64,000 bases of DNA from Amnibacterium endophyticum (GCF_042680685.1 NZ_JBHUEA010000002.1:174175-238174), one strand, 5' to 3'; counted from the stretch's first letter, positions 33,622 to 42,335 are shown. Translations and numbers: made by a program. Notes: generated by a model from the letters alone, not told the origin.

Positions 33622-34619
33622 GCCCACCCGCCCTGCTCGCGCACCGCGGCGCCCTGTCGCGCCTCGTCGCGCTCGGCGTGGTGCTGCCGGAGGTAGACGG
33701 TCAGGTCGGCGACGCGGCGCGCGTGGGTCTCGTCGAAGGCGAGCGGCGCGGGCCCGAGCGCGTGGCCGACGACGAGGAGCACCTGCTCCGCGGCGTCGGC
33801 GACGACGCCGCGCACGCGCTCCGCGAGCAGGGCGCCGCGCGCGCCCTCCGCCTCCCCCGCGTCGATCCGCGCCGCGGCGTCGGCGAGCACGCTGCGCGCC
33901 TGCCAGAGCAGTCGGTCGGCGCGACCGATCGCGACGAGCGCCAGCTGGTCCGGCTCCCGTCGCTGCGCGAGCAGCGCGTCGGCCAGGGCGACGGCGCCGC
34001 CGAACCAGCAGGCCGCGACCCCGATCCCGCCCCAGGCGAAGCCCGGGCGGCGCAGGTACCAGCCCGCCTCGCCCACCGGCGTCGCGGGCGCGGCGTCGAG
34101 CACCAGGTCGCCGCTGTCGACCGCGGCCAGGCCCCGCGCGATCCACGTGCCGGGCACCGCCGTCGCGCGGGGGTCGCGGAGGTCGACGTCGAACAGCCGG
34201 CGGTCGCCGTCCTGCTCCGCGGTCACCAGTGCGCGGTCCAGCCGGCCCGCTAGCGAGCACCAGGGCTTCGTGCCCGTCAGCGCGCCGCCTCCGGCGCGCA
34301 CCGGAGCGAGGCCGGGTCGCTCTGCGGCATAGACCCCGTAGACGCCCGCGCCGGGGGCGAGGCCCGCCTGGCCGAGGATCGCGAGGGCGTCGAGGTGCGG
34401 CTCCACGACCCGTGCCGTCGTCAGGTCGGCCGCCGCGATCGTCGCGAGCAGCGACAGGTACGCGGCGCTGGTCCCCGCGCCCGGCGCCGGGCCGTCCAGC
34501 GACCGCGCGAGCGCGATCGAGCCGTCGACGTCGCCGGCGACCGCGATCGCCGCGCTGGCGGCAGCCTCGAGCGGCGCCGGATCGACCCCGCCGAGCCGGA
34601 CGACGAGCGTGGCGGTCAC
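33618..34619 (-). CDS. Acyl-CoA-dehydrogenase-like flavoprotein
   Basis: Protein of 333 aa with the acyl-CoA dehydrogenase fold, shorter than the usual ~380. Middle-domain flavin region LTGTKPWCSLAGRLDRALV (typical GxKxxxS) and a helical C-domain with ALLAERVRGVVADAAEQVLL are visible. I do not see a convincing catalytic Glu at the usual place, so it may act on a different substrate, as FMN/FAD-dependent N-hydroxylases of the family do, or be structural. The GTG lies 6 nt after TAGCCT, so it probably opens a leaderless mRNA covering the deacetylase-methyltransferase and glycosyltransferase. Confidence 0.82.
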   Translation of the reverse strand: MTATLVVRLGGVDPAPLEAAASAAIAVAGDVDGSIALARSLDGPAPGAGTSAAYLSLLATIAAADLTTARVVEPHLDALAILGQAGLAPGAGVYGVYAAERPGLAPVRAGGGALTGTKPWCSLAGRLDRALVTAEQDGDRRLFDVDLRDPRATAVPGTWIARGLAAVDSGDLVLDAAPATPVGEAGWYLRRPGFAWGGIGVAACWFGGAVALADALLAQRREPDQLALVAIGRADRLLWQARSVLADAAARIDAGEAEGARGALLAERVRGVVADAAEQVLLVVGHALGPAPLAFDETHARRVADLTVYLRQHHAERDEARQGAAVREQGGWA

Positions 34620-34706
34620 CCCCGCAGGCTAGGTGCGGGGCGTCGGGGACCGGCAATCCGGGTCGGGCCCCTTGACGCGGGCGCTCCCGCCGGACAGGGC
34701 CGGCGG

Positions 34707-35333
34707 TCAGTGCCGGTCGTGCGCGGCGGCGCGACCCTCGCGGAGCAGGACCGCGCCCACGACGACGAGGACCGCGGGTCGGACGCCGACGACGACGGCC
34801 TGGAACACCGGGTAGGCGGCCGGCAGCACCGAGAGCCCGAGCGCGAACGCGTCGACGACGGCGAGCGCGGCGAACGACCAGCCGACGACGCGGCGGAGCA
34901 CGCCGCCGTGCAGCAGCGACCCGGCGACGACCGCGCCCGCGAGGACGGCGAGCAGCTGCATCGCGGGCAGCAGCAGGCTGGTCGCGCCCGGATCGGCGAA
35001 GCCGAGCGCGGACACGACCACCAGCAGCAGCGGTGGGACCCCGGTCAGGACGACCGCCGTGCGGGCCCCCGTGGACATGCCGGCGAGTCCCGGCTCGCGG
35101 CCGAGCCCCGCGGCGAGCACGATCGATGCGGCGAGCACGACGAGCGCACCGAGCGGCAGGGCGAGGAGCGCCCAGACGACCGCCCCACCGGACGCGGCGG
35201 CCAGCCCGGCGAGGGCGAGCCCGCCGGCGACCAGCAGCGCACCGCCGACGACCACGCCGGCGCCGCCGACGACCAGGGTCCTCCGCGGACGGCGGAGGAC
35301 GGGAGGAGCCGCGACGGGCTCGTGCACGGTCAT
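34707..35333 (-). CDS. Uncharacterised multi-pass membrane protein
   Basis: Protein of 208 aa with about six hydrophobic helices separated by short loops (LVVGGAGVVVGGALLVAGG; VVWALLALPLGALVVLAAS; VVLTGVPPLLLVVVSALG; and others). I recognise no family. The ATG is 6 nt after TACGGT on the minus strand, so translation probably begins at the mRNA 5' end. The spacing to the ACAD-like gene's promoter (87 nt) suggests it is transcribed separately. Confidence 0.6.
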   Translation of the reverse strand: MTVHEPVAAPPVLRRPRRTLVVGGAGVVVGGALLVAGGLALAGLAAASGGAVVWALLALPLGALVVLAASIVLAAGLGREPGLAGMSTGARTAVVLTGVPPLLLVVVSALGFADPGATSLLLPAMQLLAVLAGAVVAGSLLHGGVLRRVVGWSFAALAVVDAFALGLSVLPAAYPVFQAVVVGVRPAVLVVVGAVLLREGRAAAHDRH

Positions 35334-35407
35334 GGCGCGACCGTAGCGGCGGGCGGGCCACGGCGCTCCCCCGGGATCAGGGGCGCCGCATCACGATCCG
35401 CCACTGA

Positions 35408-36358
35408 TCAGCCGACGGTCTCGAGCATCGCGATGAGGCGCGCGCCGTGCTCCGCGCGGGCGGTCAGCGTCGTCTCGTGGAGGTCCGGCGGCAGCGGCAC
35501 GGTCGCCACCGAGAGCCGGCCGCAGTCGGCGCCGCGCCCGCGCTGCCGCCAGGTGCGCGCCTCCGCACCCCGGCCCACCGTGCCGTGGAGCGTCCACGTC
35601 CAGGCCGCGGGCGTCGCGCAGAACAGGAGCACGGTGGCGCTGCGCTGGCGGTGGAACGCGTCCATGTCCGGCACCGTCAGCGACGCGTTGCCGCTGCCGG
35701 TCACGTCGTTCTCGCTGAGGCGCGTCGCGTCGCGCAGCACGGGGATCTCGGCGATCGCGGTGACCGTGATCAGCGCGTCCTCACCCTCGGTCGCCCCGTG
35801 GATCGCGCGCCGCAGCCGCTCGACCTGCGCGGGGGTGCCGTGCAGCGGGATCGTCCGCCCGACTACCACGGGGCGCTCCGGCAGCGCGCGGTCGGCGCGG
35901 GCGCCGTCCTGCTGCATGACGGCGATGCCGGCCGCGACGAGGACGACGACCGCCGCCCCGGCGGCCGTCAGCAGGACGCGGCGACGACCGGTGCGAGGCG
36001 GCGGTGACGGCCGCGGCTCCACGTCCGCGGCGGGGCCCGGCAAAGCCACGGCGGGAGCGCCCTTCCGTGCCGCGGCGTACGCCGAGCGCGCCAGCGCGTC
36101 CTCCTCCGCGGCTGCGGCGGCGAGCCGGCGGTGCTCGGCCGCGCCCTCCGGCGTCGCGCCGGGCGCGTACAGCCGGCGGCGGGTTGCGTCCTCCCGCGCC
36201 CACACCGTCCCGGCGTCCCGGTCGTCGGAGCGCCGAGTCTCGAGGACGTGGTCGAGCGCGGCCTCCGGCCGCTCCCGCCCCTCGTAGGCGGCGGCGAAGC
36301 GCTCGAGCAGGCCCTCGTCGTCGGCCGCGCCCGCTGGTCCGGCCTCCGCGCCGCTCAC
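35408..36358 (-). CDS. Uncharacterised single-pass membrane protein
   Basis: Protein of 316 aa. Residues 1-~125 are hydrophilic and Ala/Glu/Arg-rich, ending in a Pro-rich stretch; one transmembrane helix (about 127-147, LLTAAGAAVVVLVAAGIAV) follows; the rest is an outer domain with RTIPLHGTPAQVERLRRAI and a pair of Cys residues (LLFCATP, GADCGRL) that could form a disulfide. The shape, cytoplasmic head, one helix and outer domain, recalls anti-sigma or sensor proteins but I see no known domain. GTG lies 6 nt after CAGGAT (leaderless). Confidence 0.6.
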   Translation of the reverse strand: MSGAEAGPAGAADDEGLLERFAAAYEGRERPEAALDHVLETRRSDDRDAGTVWAREDATRRRLYAPGATPEGAAEHRRLAAAAAEEDALARSAYAAARKGAPAVALPGPAADVEPRPSPPPRTGRRRVLLTAAGAAVVVLVAAGIAVMQQDGARADRALPERPVVVGRTIPLHGTPAQVERLRRAIHGATEGEDALITVTAIAEIPVLRDATRLSENDVTGSGNASLTVPDMDAFHRQRSATVLLFCATPAAWTWTLHGTVGRGAEARTWRQRGRGADCGRLSVATVPLPPDLHETTLTARAEHGARLIAMLETVG

Positions 36359-36397
36359 CCCGTCATCCTGCCGCGGATCTCGGATCCGCCGGTCACG

Positions 36398-36439
36398 CAC
36401 GACGCGCCGCCCCGGAGGAGTCCGGGGCGGCGCGTCGTG
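36398..36439 (-). terminator. 19-bp perfect hairpin upstream of the 35408 gene and downstream of NDH-2
   Basis: CACGACGCGCCGCCCCGGA and TCCGGGGCGGCGCGTCGTG are exact complements around a GGAG tetraloop, 22 nt after the NDH-2 stop on the minus strand. A very stable terminator candidate. Confidence 0.78.
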
Positions 36440-36457
36440 GCGGATCCGCGGATCCGC
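36440..36457. repeat. Overlapping GCGGATCCGC palindromes
   Basis: Two GCGGATCCGC palindromes overlap by two bases (36440-36449 and 36448-36457) directly before the NDH-2 stop codon. The same decamer occurs three times at 48258-48354. Confidence 0.4.
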
Positions 36458-36460
36458 GGG

Positions 36461-37891
36461 CTACTTGTTCGCGGGCTCCGGGGCCGGGTTCGCGTAGGTG
36501 GGGGCGTCGAGGCCCTTCGCGCCCTTGATCTCGGGCTTCTCGGCCGGCTTGCCCGCCGGCGCCTCCGGGGAGCCCTTCGGGCGCGACGCGTACGTCTCGA
36601 AGGCGACGCGCGGGTACTCGCGGGCGAGCACCTGCACCATGTCGCGGCCGAGCACGAAGTTCATGCCCCAGTTGCCGATCACGCGCACCTTGCGCTCCCA
36701 CGTCGGGATCGCGAGGCCGTGGTAGCCGCGGTGCATGACCCAGGCCGGGAAGCCCTTGACCGCGACCTTGCCGCTCTGGAACGCGCCGACGTAGAGCCCG
36801 AGGCCCGCGACCGCGCCGAGGCTGTCGTGCTTGTAGTCCGTCAGGCCCTCGCCGCGGAGGCTCGCCACGATGTTCTTCGCGAGCTGCTTGCCCTGGCGGA
36901 CTGCGTGCTGCGCGTTCGGCACGCAGAAGCCGCCGACGCCCTTGCCCGTGAGGTCCGGCACGGCGGAGACGTCGCCCGCGCCCCAGGCGTCCGGCACGAC
37001 CTCGCCCTCGGCGGTCACGACGCGGAGGTCCGCCTTGACGCGCAGGCGCCCGCGCTCCTCCGTCGGCAGGTCGGTGTTCTTCAGCATCGGCGTGGCCATC
37101 ACGCCCGCGGTCCAGACGATGACGTCGGACTCGAACGACTCGCCCGTCGACAGCTCGCAGACGCCGCCGACCGCGCTCTTCAGCTGCGTGTCGAGGTGCA
37201 CGAGCGCGCCGCGCTCCGCGTAGTTCTTCAGCACCCACTTGCTCGTCTCGAGCGAGACCTCCGGCATGATCCGGCCCATCGCCTCGATCAGGTGGAAGTG
37301 CGTGTCGTCGAAGGTGAGCTGCGGGTAGCGGGCCAGCAGCGCCGACGCGAGGGAGCGCATCTCCCCGAACACCTCGATGCCGGCGAAGCCGCCGCCGACG
37401 ACGACGAAGGTGAGCAGGCGGTCGCGCTCCGGCCCCGCGGGCAGGTTCGCGGCGCGCTCGAAGTTCGCGACGATGCGGTCGCGGATCGCGACGGCCTCCT
37501 CGATGGTCTTCAGGCCGAAGCACTCGTCGGCGACGCCCGCGATCGGGAACGTGCGGCTGACGGAGCCGGCGGTGACGACGATCTGGTCGTACGACTCGGT
37601 CCAGGGCGCGCCGATCTCGGGCGTGACCTCGACCGTCTTCGCGGCGTGGTCGATGCCGGTGACGCGAGCGGTGATGACGCGCGTGCGCTTCAGGTGCTTG
37701 CGCTGGTCGACGACCGCGTGGCGCGGCTCGACCGAGCCGCCGACCACCTCGGGCAGGAACGGCTGGTAGGTCAGGTAGGACAGCGGGTCGACGACGACGA
37801 TCTCCGCCTCGTTCGCGGACAGCCACTTCTCGAGCTTCCAGGCGGTGTAGAAGCCGGCGTAGCCGCCGCCGACGATCAGGATGCGAGGCAC
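36461..37891 (-). CDS. ndh: Type II NADH dehydrogenase (NAD(P)/FAD-dependent oxidoreductase)
   Basis: Non-proton-pumping NADH:quinone oxidoreductase of 476 aa, a peripheral membrane flavoprotein of the respiratory chain. Two dinucleotide folds are present: FAD-binding LIVGGGYAGFYTAWKL at the N-terminus and NADH-binding FVVVGGGFAGIEVFGEM at ~170. SYLTYQPFLPEVVGG and the FAD-closing WGAGDVSAVP plus PNAQHAVRQGKQLAKNI fit NDH-2. A Pro/Lys-rich tail ends it. The GTG has AGGAGA upstream and the protein begins PRILIVGG as usual. A perfect hairpin lies 22 nt past the stop. Confidence 0.87.
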   Translation of the reverse strand: MPRILIVGGGYAGFYTAWKLEKWLSANEAEIVVVDPLSYLTYQPFLPEVVGGSVEPRHAVVDQRKHLKRTRVITARVTGIDHAAKTVEVTPEIGAPWTESYDQIVVTAGSVSRTFPIAGVADECFGLKTIEEAVAIRDRIVANFERAANLPAGPERDRLLTFVVVGGGFAGIEVFGEMRSLASALLARYPQLTFDDTHFHLIEAMGRIMPEVSLETSKWVLKNYAERGALVHLDTQLKSAVGGVCELSTGESFESDVIVWTAGVMATPMLKNTDLPTEERGRLRVKADLRVVTAEGEVVPDAWGAGDVSAVPDLTGKGVGGFCVPNAQHAVRQGKQLAKNIVASLRGEGLTDYKHDSLGAVAGLGLYVGAFQSGKVAVKGFPAWVMHRGYHGLAIPTWERKVRVIGNWGMNFVLGRDMVQVLAREYPRVAFETYASRPKGSPEAPAGKPAEKPEIKGAKGLDAPTYANPAPEPANK

Positions 37892-38007
37892 GGGGCGTCT
37901 CCTAGTGCAGTCGATTGCAAGGCCCATGAATGCTACCGGTGAAGCGGCCACGACTTCCCGGGCCGCGGCGCCCCCGCTTCGGGTCCTGCTCCGCGGAGGG
38001 CGCGCTC

Positions 38008-38060
38008 GTATCGCGATAGGTGCCGCCTCGAGCGCGCCGAGGCGGCATGTATCGCGATAC
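38008..38060. terminator. Hairpin with TATCGCGATA ends between DUF501 and NDH-2 genes
   Basis: Arms of 23 bp (38008-38030 and 38038-38060, two mismatches) begin and end with GTATCGCGATA, whose core TATCGCGATA is itself palindromic. It lies 10 nt after the DUF501 stop on the minus strand, so it most likely ends the ftsB-DUF501 transcript. The outer palindromes could also be protein sites. Confidence 0.6.
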
Positions 38061-38069
38061 GGAAGCGGA

Positions 38070-38606
38070 TCAGTCGCCGGCGGGGGCGGGGAGGGGCGCG
38101 GGCGCGGGCCAGCGGCCGACGAGGCGCGCGACCTCCGGCTCCGCCTCGGCCGCGGTGCTGAGCGCGAGGTCGCCGATCGGGTTCACGCCGGGGCCCGCGG
38201 CGAGCGCGTGCCCCGCGAGCGCGTGCAGGCACTTCACCCGCACCGGCATGCCGCCGGCGCTCGTGCCGGCGACCTCGGGCACGTCGCCCGCGGCGGCGCG
38301 GTCGGCGAGGTAGGCCCGGTGCGCGGCCGCGTAGGCCTCGGCGAGCGGGCCGCCCTCGGCGACCAGCTCGCTCCAGGGGCGCATCACCCCGTCGGCCTCG
38401 AGCCGCGAGACCGCGGCGACGAGGGCGGGGTGGGTCAGGTAGTAGAAGGTCGGGAACGGGGTGCCGTCCGCGAGCCGCGGCGCGGTCGCGACGACCGCGG
38501 GCGCGCCGTCGGTCGTGCGGGCGGCGATCGCGAGCACGTCCCGCGCGGGGCGGCCGAGCTGCGCGGACACGGCGTCGAGGTCGGCCGCAGAGGGCGCGCG
38601 GGTCAC
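38070..38606 (-). CDS. DUF501 family protein
   Basis: Protein of 178 aa belonging to DUF501, a family of unknown function nearly always encoded directly after the ftsB gene in Actinobacteria. Conserved stretches are RPARDVLAIAARTTDGAPAV, PFPTFYYLTHPALVAAVSRL and VRVKCLHALAGHALAAGPGV, the last with a Cys-Leu-His pattern typical of the family. The GTG overlaps the ftsB stop (GTGA). A link to cell division or envelope is suggested only by gene order. Confidence 0.9.
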   Translation of the reverse strand: MTRAPSAADLDAVSAQLGRPARDVLAIAARTTDGAPAVVATAPRLADGTPFPTFYYLTHPALVAAVSRLEADGVMRPWSELVAEGGPLAEAYAAAHRAYLADRAAAGDVPEVAGTSAGGMPVRVKCLHALAGHALAAGPGVNPIGDLALSTAAEAEPEVARLVGRWPAPAPLPAPAGD

Positions 38607-38998
38607 CGGCCCGGCTCCGCGGGCTCGTCGGTGGTGCCGGCGGCGGTCAGGGAGCGCGCCAGCACCTCGGGCCACGCGGTGCTGCGCGCCGTCTCGTCCG
38701 CGGCCGGCGCGGCGGGCGAAGCGTGGATCACGCGGTAGGCGGTCGTGCCGGGCATCACGTAGTAGAGGCGGGCGCCGGCCTGCGCGCGGACGTACGCCGG
38801 GTCGTCCCAGCGCGCCCGCTGCGCGGCCAGGTCGTCGAGGTCGGCGCGCTGCTGCGCGACGAGCGCCTGCGCGTCCCGCACCTTCTGCTGCTGCGACAGG
38901 TAGGTGCTGAGGGTCGGGGCGATCGTGAACACGCCGACGACGAGCACCGCGAGGGCCGCGATCGCGAGCCCGGGCACGCGCACCCGTGGTGCGGCCAT
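38603..38998 (-). CDS. ftsB: Septum formation initiator FtsB/DivIC
   Basis: Small bitopic divisome protein of 131 aa. A short basic N-terminus, one transmembrane helix (about residues 9-28, GLAIAALAVLVVGVFTIAP) and a following coiled coil (~33-62, QQQKVRDAQALVAQQRADLD) match DivIC/FtsB; the WDDPAYVRAQAGARLYYVMPG motif after the coil is the actinobacterial signature. It works with FtsL and FtsQ in septal peptidoglycan synthesis. GGAGGAGG lies 7 nt before the ATG. It is the first gene of the pair with DUF501. Confidence 0.92.
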   Translation of the reverse strand: MAAPRVRVPGLAIAALAVLVVGVFTIAPTLSTYLSQQQKVRDAQALVAQQRADLDDLAAQRARWDDPAYVRAQAGARLYYVMPGTTAYRVIHASPAAPAADETARSTAWPEVLARSLTAAGTTDEPAEPGR

Positions 38999-39076
38999 CG
39001 CTGCCTCCTCCGCCGTGGTCCGAGCGGCGATGCTAGCCGGGGCCTGGAGCCGGTCCCGCGGGCGCGCCGCCGGGCA

Positions 39077-39137
39077 GGGGCGTTGCCGCTTCCGTCCCCC
39101 TTCGGCCCCCGAGAGGGGACGAAAGCGGCGACGCCCC
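39077..39137 (-). terminator. 23-bp hairpin after pnuC
   Basis: GGGGCG...CGTCCCC (39077-39099) pairs with GGGGACG...CGCCCC (39115-39137) with two mismatches, 2 nt past the pnuC stop on the minus strand. It separates pnuC from ftsB. Confidence 0.65.
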
Positions 39138-39139
39138 GC

Positions 39140-39805
39140 TCAGCCGACGGTGACCACGGGCTCGGGGCGGGCGATCCGGCGGCGGCGCCAGACGAAGAAG
39201 CCGAACAGGGTGAAGCCGCCGTAGACGATGTACATCAGGGCGGAGGCGTAGTACCCGGCGGAGAACAGCAGCGGCACGCCGACCACGTCGACGGCGACCC
39301 AGATCAGCCAGAACTCGACCCAGCCCTTCGCCATGCCGTAGGTCGCGAGCAGGGAGCCCGTGAAGATCCACGCGTCGCTCCACACCGGCTCGTAGGAGCC
39401 GAGCGCGCGGAAGAGCGGCGTGAGGATGAGGGTGCCGCCCACCATCGCGACCACGAGCCCGATGCGCGCCTTCCACGACGCCCACTGCGGCTCGATGGCG
39501 CCGCCGCCGTCCGCGGGGCGGCGGGTCCAGCGGTACCAGCCGTAGACGCTGACGACGATGAACATGATCTGCCGGCCCGCCTGCCCGAGCAGGTTCACCG
39601 GGTTCGGGGTGCCGAACACGGTGCCGAGGAACACGGTCAGCAGCAGCAGGTTGCCGACGATGCCGACGGGCCAGGCCCAGATGCGGCGCCGCATGCCGCC
39701 GAGCGCGCTGGCGAGCCCGAAGGCGTTGCCGATCACCTCGCGCCACAGCAGGGTCTGGGTGCCGATGTGGAACTCGGCGTCGAACAGCCATCTCAGGACG
39801 TCCAC
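39140..39805 (-). CDS. pnuC: PnuC-family nicotinamide riboside transporter
   Basis: Membrane protein of 221 aa with about seven helices. The PnuC hallmark WxxW is present as YGWYRWTRR in the third helix region, and QIMFIVVSV and the late EFWLIWVAVDVVGVPL fit the family, which imports nicotinamide riboside (or related vitamins) for NAD synthesis by facilitated diffusion. The GTG start follows GAGGAGA by 5 nt; an open frame runs ~60 residues further upstream but has no conserved content. Its leader of about 190 nt is GC-rich; I looked for TPP, FMN, cobalamin and preQ1 riboswitch signatures and saw none. Confidence 0.87.
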   Translation of the reverse strand: MDVLRWLFDAEFHIGTQTLLWREVIGNAFGLASALGGMRRRIWAWPVGIVGNLLLLTVFLGTVFGTPNPVNLLGQAGRQIMFIVVSVYGWYRWTRRPADGGGAIEPQWASWKARIGLVVAMVGGTLILTPLFRALGSYEPVWSDAWIFTGSLLATYGMAKGWVEFWLIWVAVDVVGVPLLFSAGYYASALMYIVYGGFTLFGFFVWRRRRIARPEPVVTVG

Positions 39806-40078
39806 GAGGGTCTCCTCAAGCTCCGGCGGCCCGTCCGCGGGCGCGGCGGACTCACCACCCGCGGCGGCGGGCCTCCCCGGCAGCGCCGGGCCACGTGCTC
39901 CCCCGCCGCAGCGGAGGTGACCGGACCTGCGTCGAGGCCGGCATCCGCTGAAGAGCGGGACGCCACGACTCGGGTCGGACACGCCCATCATGGCGCAGAT
40001 CCGCCGCGCCGACGACCCGCGTCCGTCCGCGGCCGTCTCCGCGCGTCATCGGAGCGTGGTGCAGGCGTCGCCGCACCC

Positions 40079-40165
40079 TCGCGCGGTACCCGTGCCGCCT
40101 CGCGCGGTGCTTCCGCCTCCGCGCGGTGGGTACACCGACCGCGCAAGGGCGCAAGTACCGCGCGA
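40079..40165. repeat. CGCGCGGT iterons with flanking inverted repeat
   Basis: CGCGCGGT occurs at 40080, 40101 and 40120, spaced 21 and 19 bp, about two helical turns. The first is part of TCGCGCGGTAC (40079-40089), which has its exact inverted copy GTACCGCGCGA at 40155-40165, next to the tandem array. The layout is what a dimeric or cooperatively binding protein would use. Confidence 0.55.
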
Positions 40166-40171
40166 CAGCGG

Positions 40172-40332
40172 GGCCGGGAGCCGGGAGCCAGGAGCCAGGA
40201 GCCAGGAGCCGGAAGCCGGGAGCCGGGAGCCAGGAGCCAGGAGCCAGGAGCCAGGAGCCAGGAGCCAGGAGCCAGGAGCCAGGAGCCAGGAGCCAGGAGC
40301 CAGGAGCCGGAAGCCGGAAGCCGGGAGCCGGG
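40172..40332. repeat. Tandem array of a 7-bp unit (AGCCAGG/AGCCGGG/AGCCGGA), 23 copies
   Basis: 161 bp consist of 23 uninterrupted heptamers. The order is one GGCCGGG, one AGCCGGG, three AGCCAGG, one AGCCGGA, two AGCCGGG, eleven AGCCAGG, two AGCCGGA and two AGCCGGG. Only positions 1, 5 and 7 vary. Since 7 is not a multiple of 3 and no gene covers it, it is a non-coding mini-satellite. The run of eleven identical units suggests recent slipped-strand expansion. No spacers are present, so it is not a CRISPR array. Confidence 0.95.
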
Positions 40333-40384
40333 GCGGAGTCTGGAGGGCACGGGCGTGGCGCGGACCGGCGTCGCTGATGCAGGA

Positions 40385-40439
40385 CGATGTCGGAGATGAA
40401 GGCCGGATCTTTTCGATCCGGCCTTCATCCGTCACATCG
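40385..40439. terminator. Long hairpin with TTTTC loop
   Basis: GATGAAGGCCGGATC (40395-40409) and GATCCGGCCTTCATC (40415-40429) pair perfectly around TTTTC, extended by CGATGT / ACATCG outside (40385 and 40434). It sits between the tandem array and the eno terminator. The arm contains GATGAA as do the three TTCATC-type hairpins in the window. Confidence 0.65.
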
Positions 40440-40474
40440 GCCTGCGTTCACCACCGTTCGAGCGGCGACGGAGC

Positions 40475-40502
40475 GGCGGGGCCCGATCGAGAGGGCCCCG
40501 CC
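40475..40502 (-). terminator. eno terminator hairpin
   Basis: GGCGGGGCCC and GGGCCCCGCC, perfect complements around an 8-nt loop, 9 nt after the eno stop on the minus strand. Confidence 0.75.
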
Positions 40503-40510
40503 GAGCGGGC

Positions 40511-41791
<1,281 letters not shown>

Positions 41792-41883
41792 TGAGGAAGT
41801 CCCTTCGCGCGTCTCGCCCGACGCCGGCGCCGGGCCGCCGTCGACTCTAGCGAGGGGCGCTCCGCCGGTGCTGGACTGCCCGC

Positions 41884-42267
41884 ATGGCCCACCCGGTGAT
41901 GTTCGACGAGGACGATCCGCTGCTCGCACGCGTCCGCTCCATCGCGCTCGCGCTGCCGGAGGCGGAGGAGCGCCTGAGCCACGGCCGCCCGTGGTTCCAC
42001 GTGGCCGACCGCCCCGCGTTCGCGATCTACGGCGGCGGCACGCGGGGCCCGGAGAAGGTGATGCACCCGCACGCCGTGCTCGTCCACGTCGACGACGACG
42101 AGCGGCCGGCGCGGATGCAGGACCCTCGCTTCTTCGTGCCCGCCTACCTCGGCCCGCGCGGCTGGCTCGGCATCGACGTCGACGCTCCGGACACCGACTG
42201 GACGGAGGTCGCGGAGCTGCTCGACGCGTCCTGGCGCCGCAGCGCCCCGCCCCGCCTCCTCCGCTGA
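41884..42267 (+). CDS. MmcQ/YjbR family protein
   Basis: Small protein of 127 aa with the YjbR/MmcQ fold, related to phosphoinositide- and DNA-binding double-wing proteins. Characteristic parts are SIALALPEAEERLSHGRPW, FHVADRPAFAIYGGG and the closing FVPAYLGPRGWLGIDVD. The biochemical role is unknown. No clear Shine-Dalgarno is seen; a TGGACT hexamer lies 6 nt before the ATG. Divergent from eno and convergent with hisS, ending at a perfect hairpin. Confidence 0.85.
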   Translation: MAHPVMFDEDDPLLARVRSIALALPEAEERLSHGRPWFHVADRPAFAIYGGGTRGPEKVMHPHAVLVHVDDDERPARMQDPRFFVPAYLGPRGWLGIDVDAPDTDWTEVAELLDASWRRSAPPRLLR

Positions 42268-42272
42268 CCCGC

Positions 42273-42332
42273 GGTTTCATCTTGTAGGCATCTCCCCGGG
42301 CCGTCCGGCACTTCTGCCTACAAGATGAAACC
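42273..42332. terminator. TTCATCTTGTAGGC hairpin, copy 1, between convergent MmcQ and hisS
   Basis: GGTTTCATCTTGTAGGCA (42273-42290) and TGCCTACAAGATGAAACC (42315-42332) are perfect 18-bp arms with a 24-nt loop. It lies 5 nt after the MmcQ stop and ends 3 nt before the hisS stop codon on the other strand, so it can terminate both. The arm core recurs at 54717 and 59868. Confidence 0.8.
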
Positions 42333-42335
42333 CGG

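Larger units (their letters stand above)
39806..40510. other. 705-bp non-coding region between pnuC and eno
   Basis: The largest gap in the window. From left to right it holds the pnuC 5' region (39806-~40020), three CGCGCGGT iterons and a flanking inverted repeat (40079-40165), a 23-copy 7-bp tandem array (40172-40332), a long hairpin (40385-40439) and the eno terminator (40475-40502). Open frames cross it only because the 7-bp repeat lacks stops; none has a ribosome site or family features. Confidence 0.8.

Noticed and set aside
31619..34619. True Nod-factor (nodABC) operon
   Set aside because: The deacetylase is PIG-L, not NodB; there is no NodA-like acyltransferase and the GT2 lacks NodC membrane helices. 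Only the methyltransferase half resembles NodS.
39806..39990. Riboswitch in the pnuC leader
   Set aside because: I looked for TPP, FMN, cobalamin and preQ1 conserved cores on the minus strand and found none; GC-rich folding alone is not evidence.
40172..40332. CRISPR array
   Set aside because: The units are only 7 bp and contiguous, with no spacers and no cas genes nearby.
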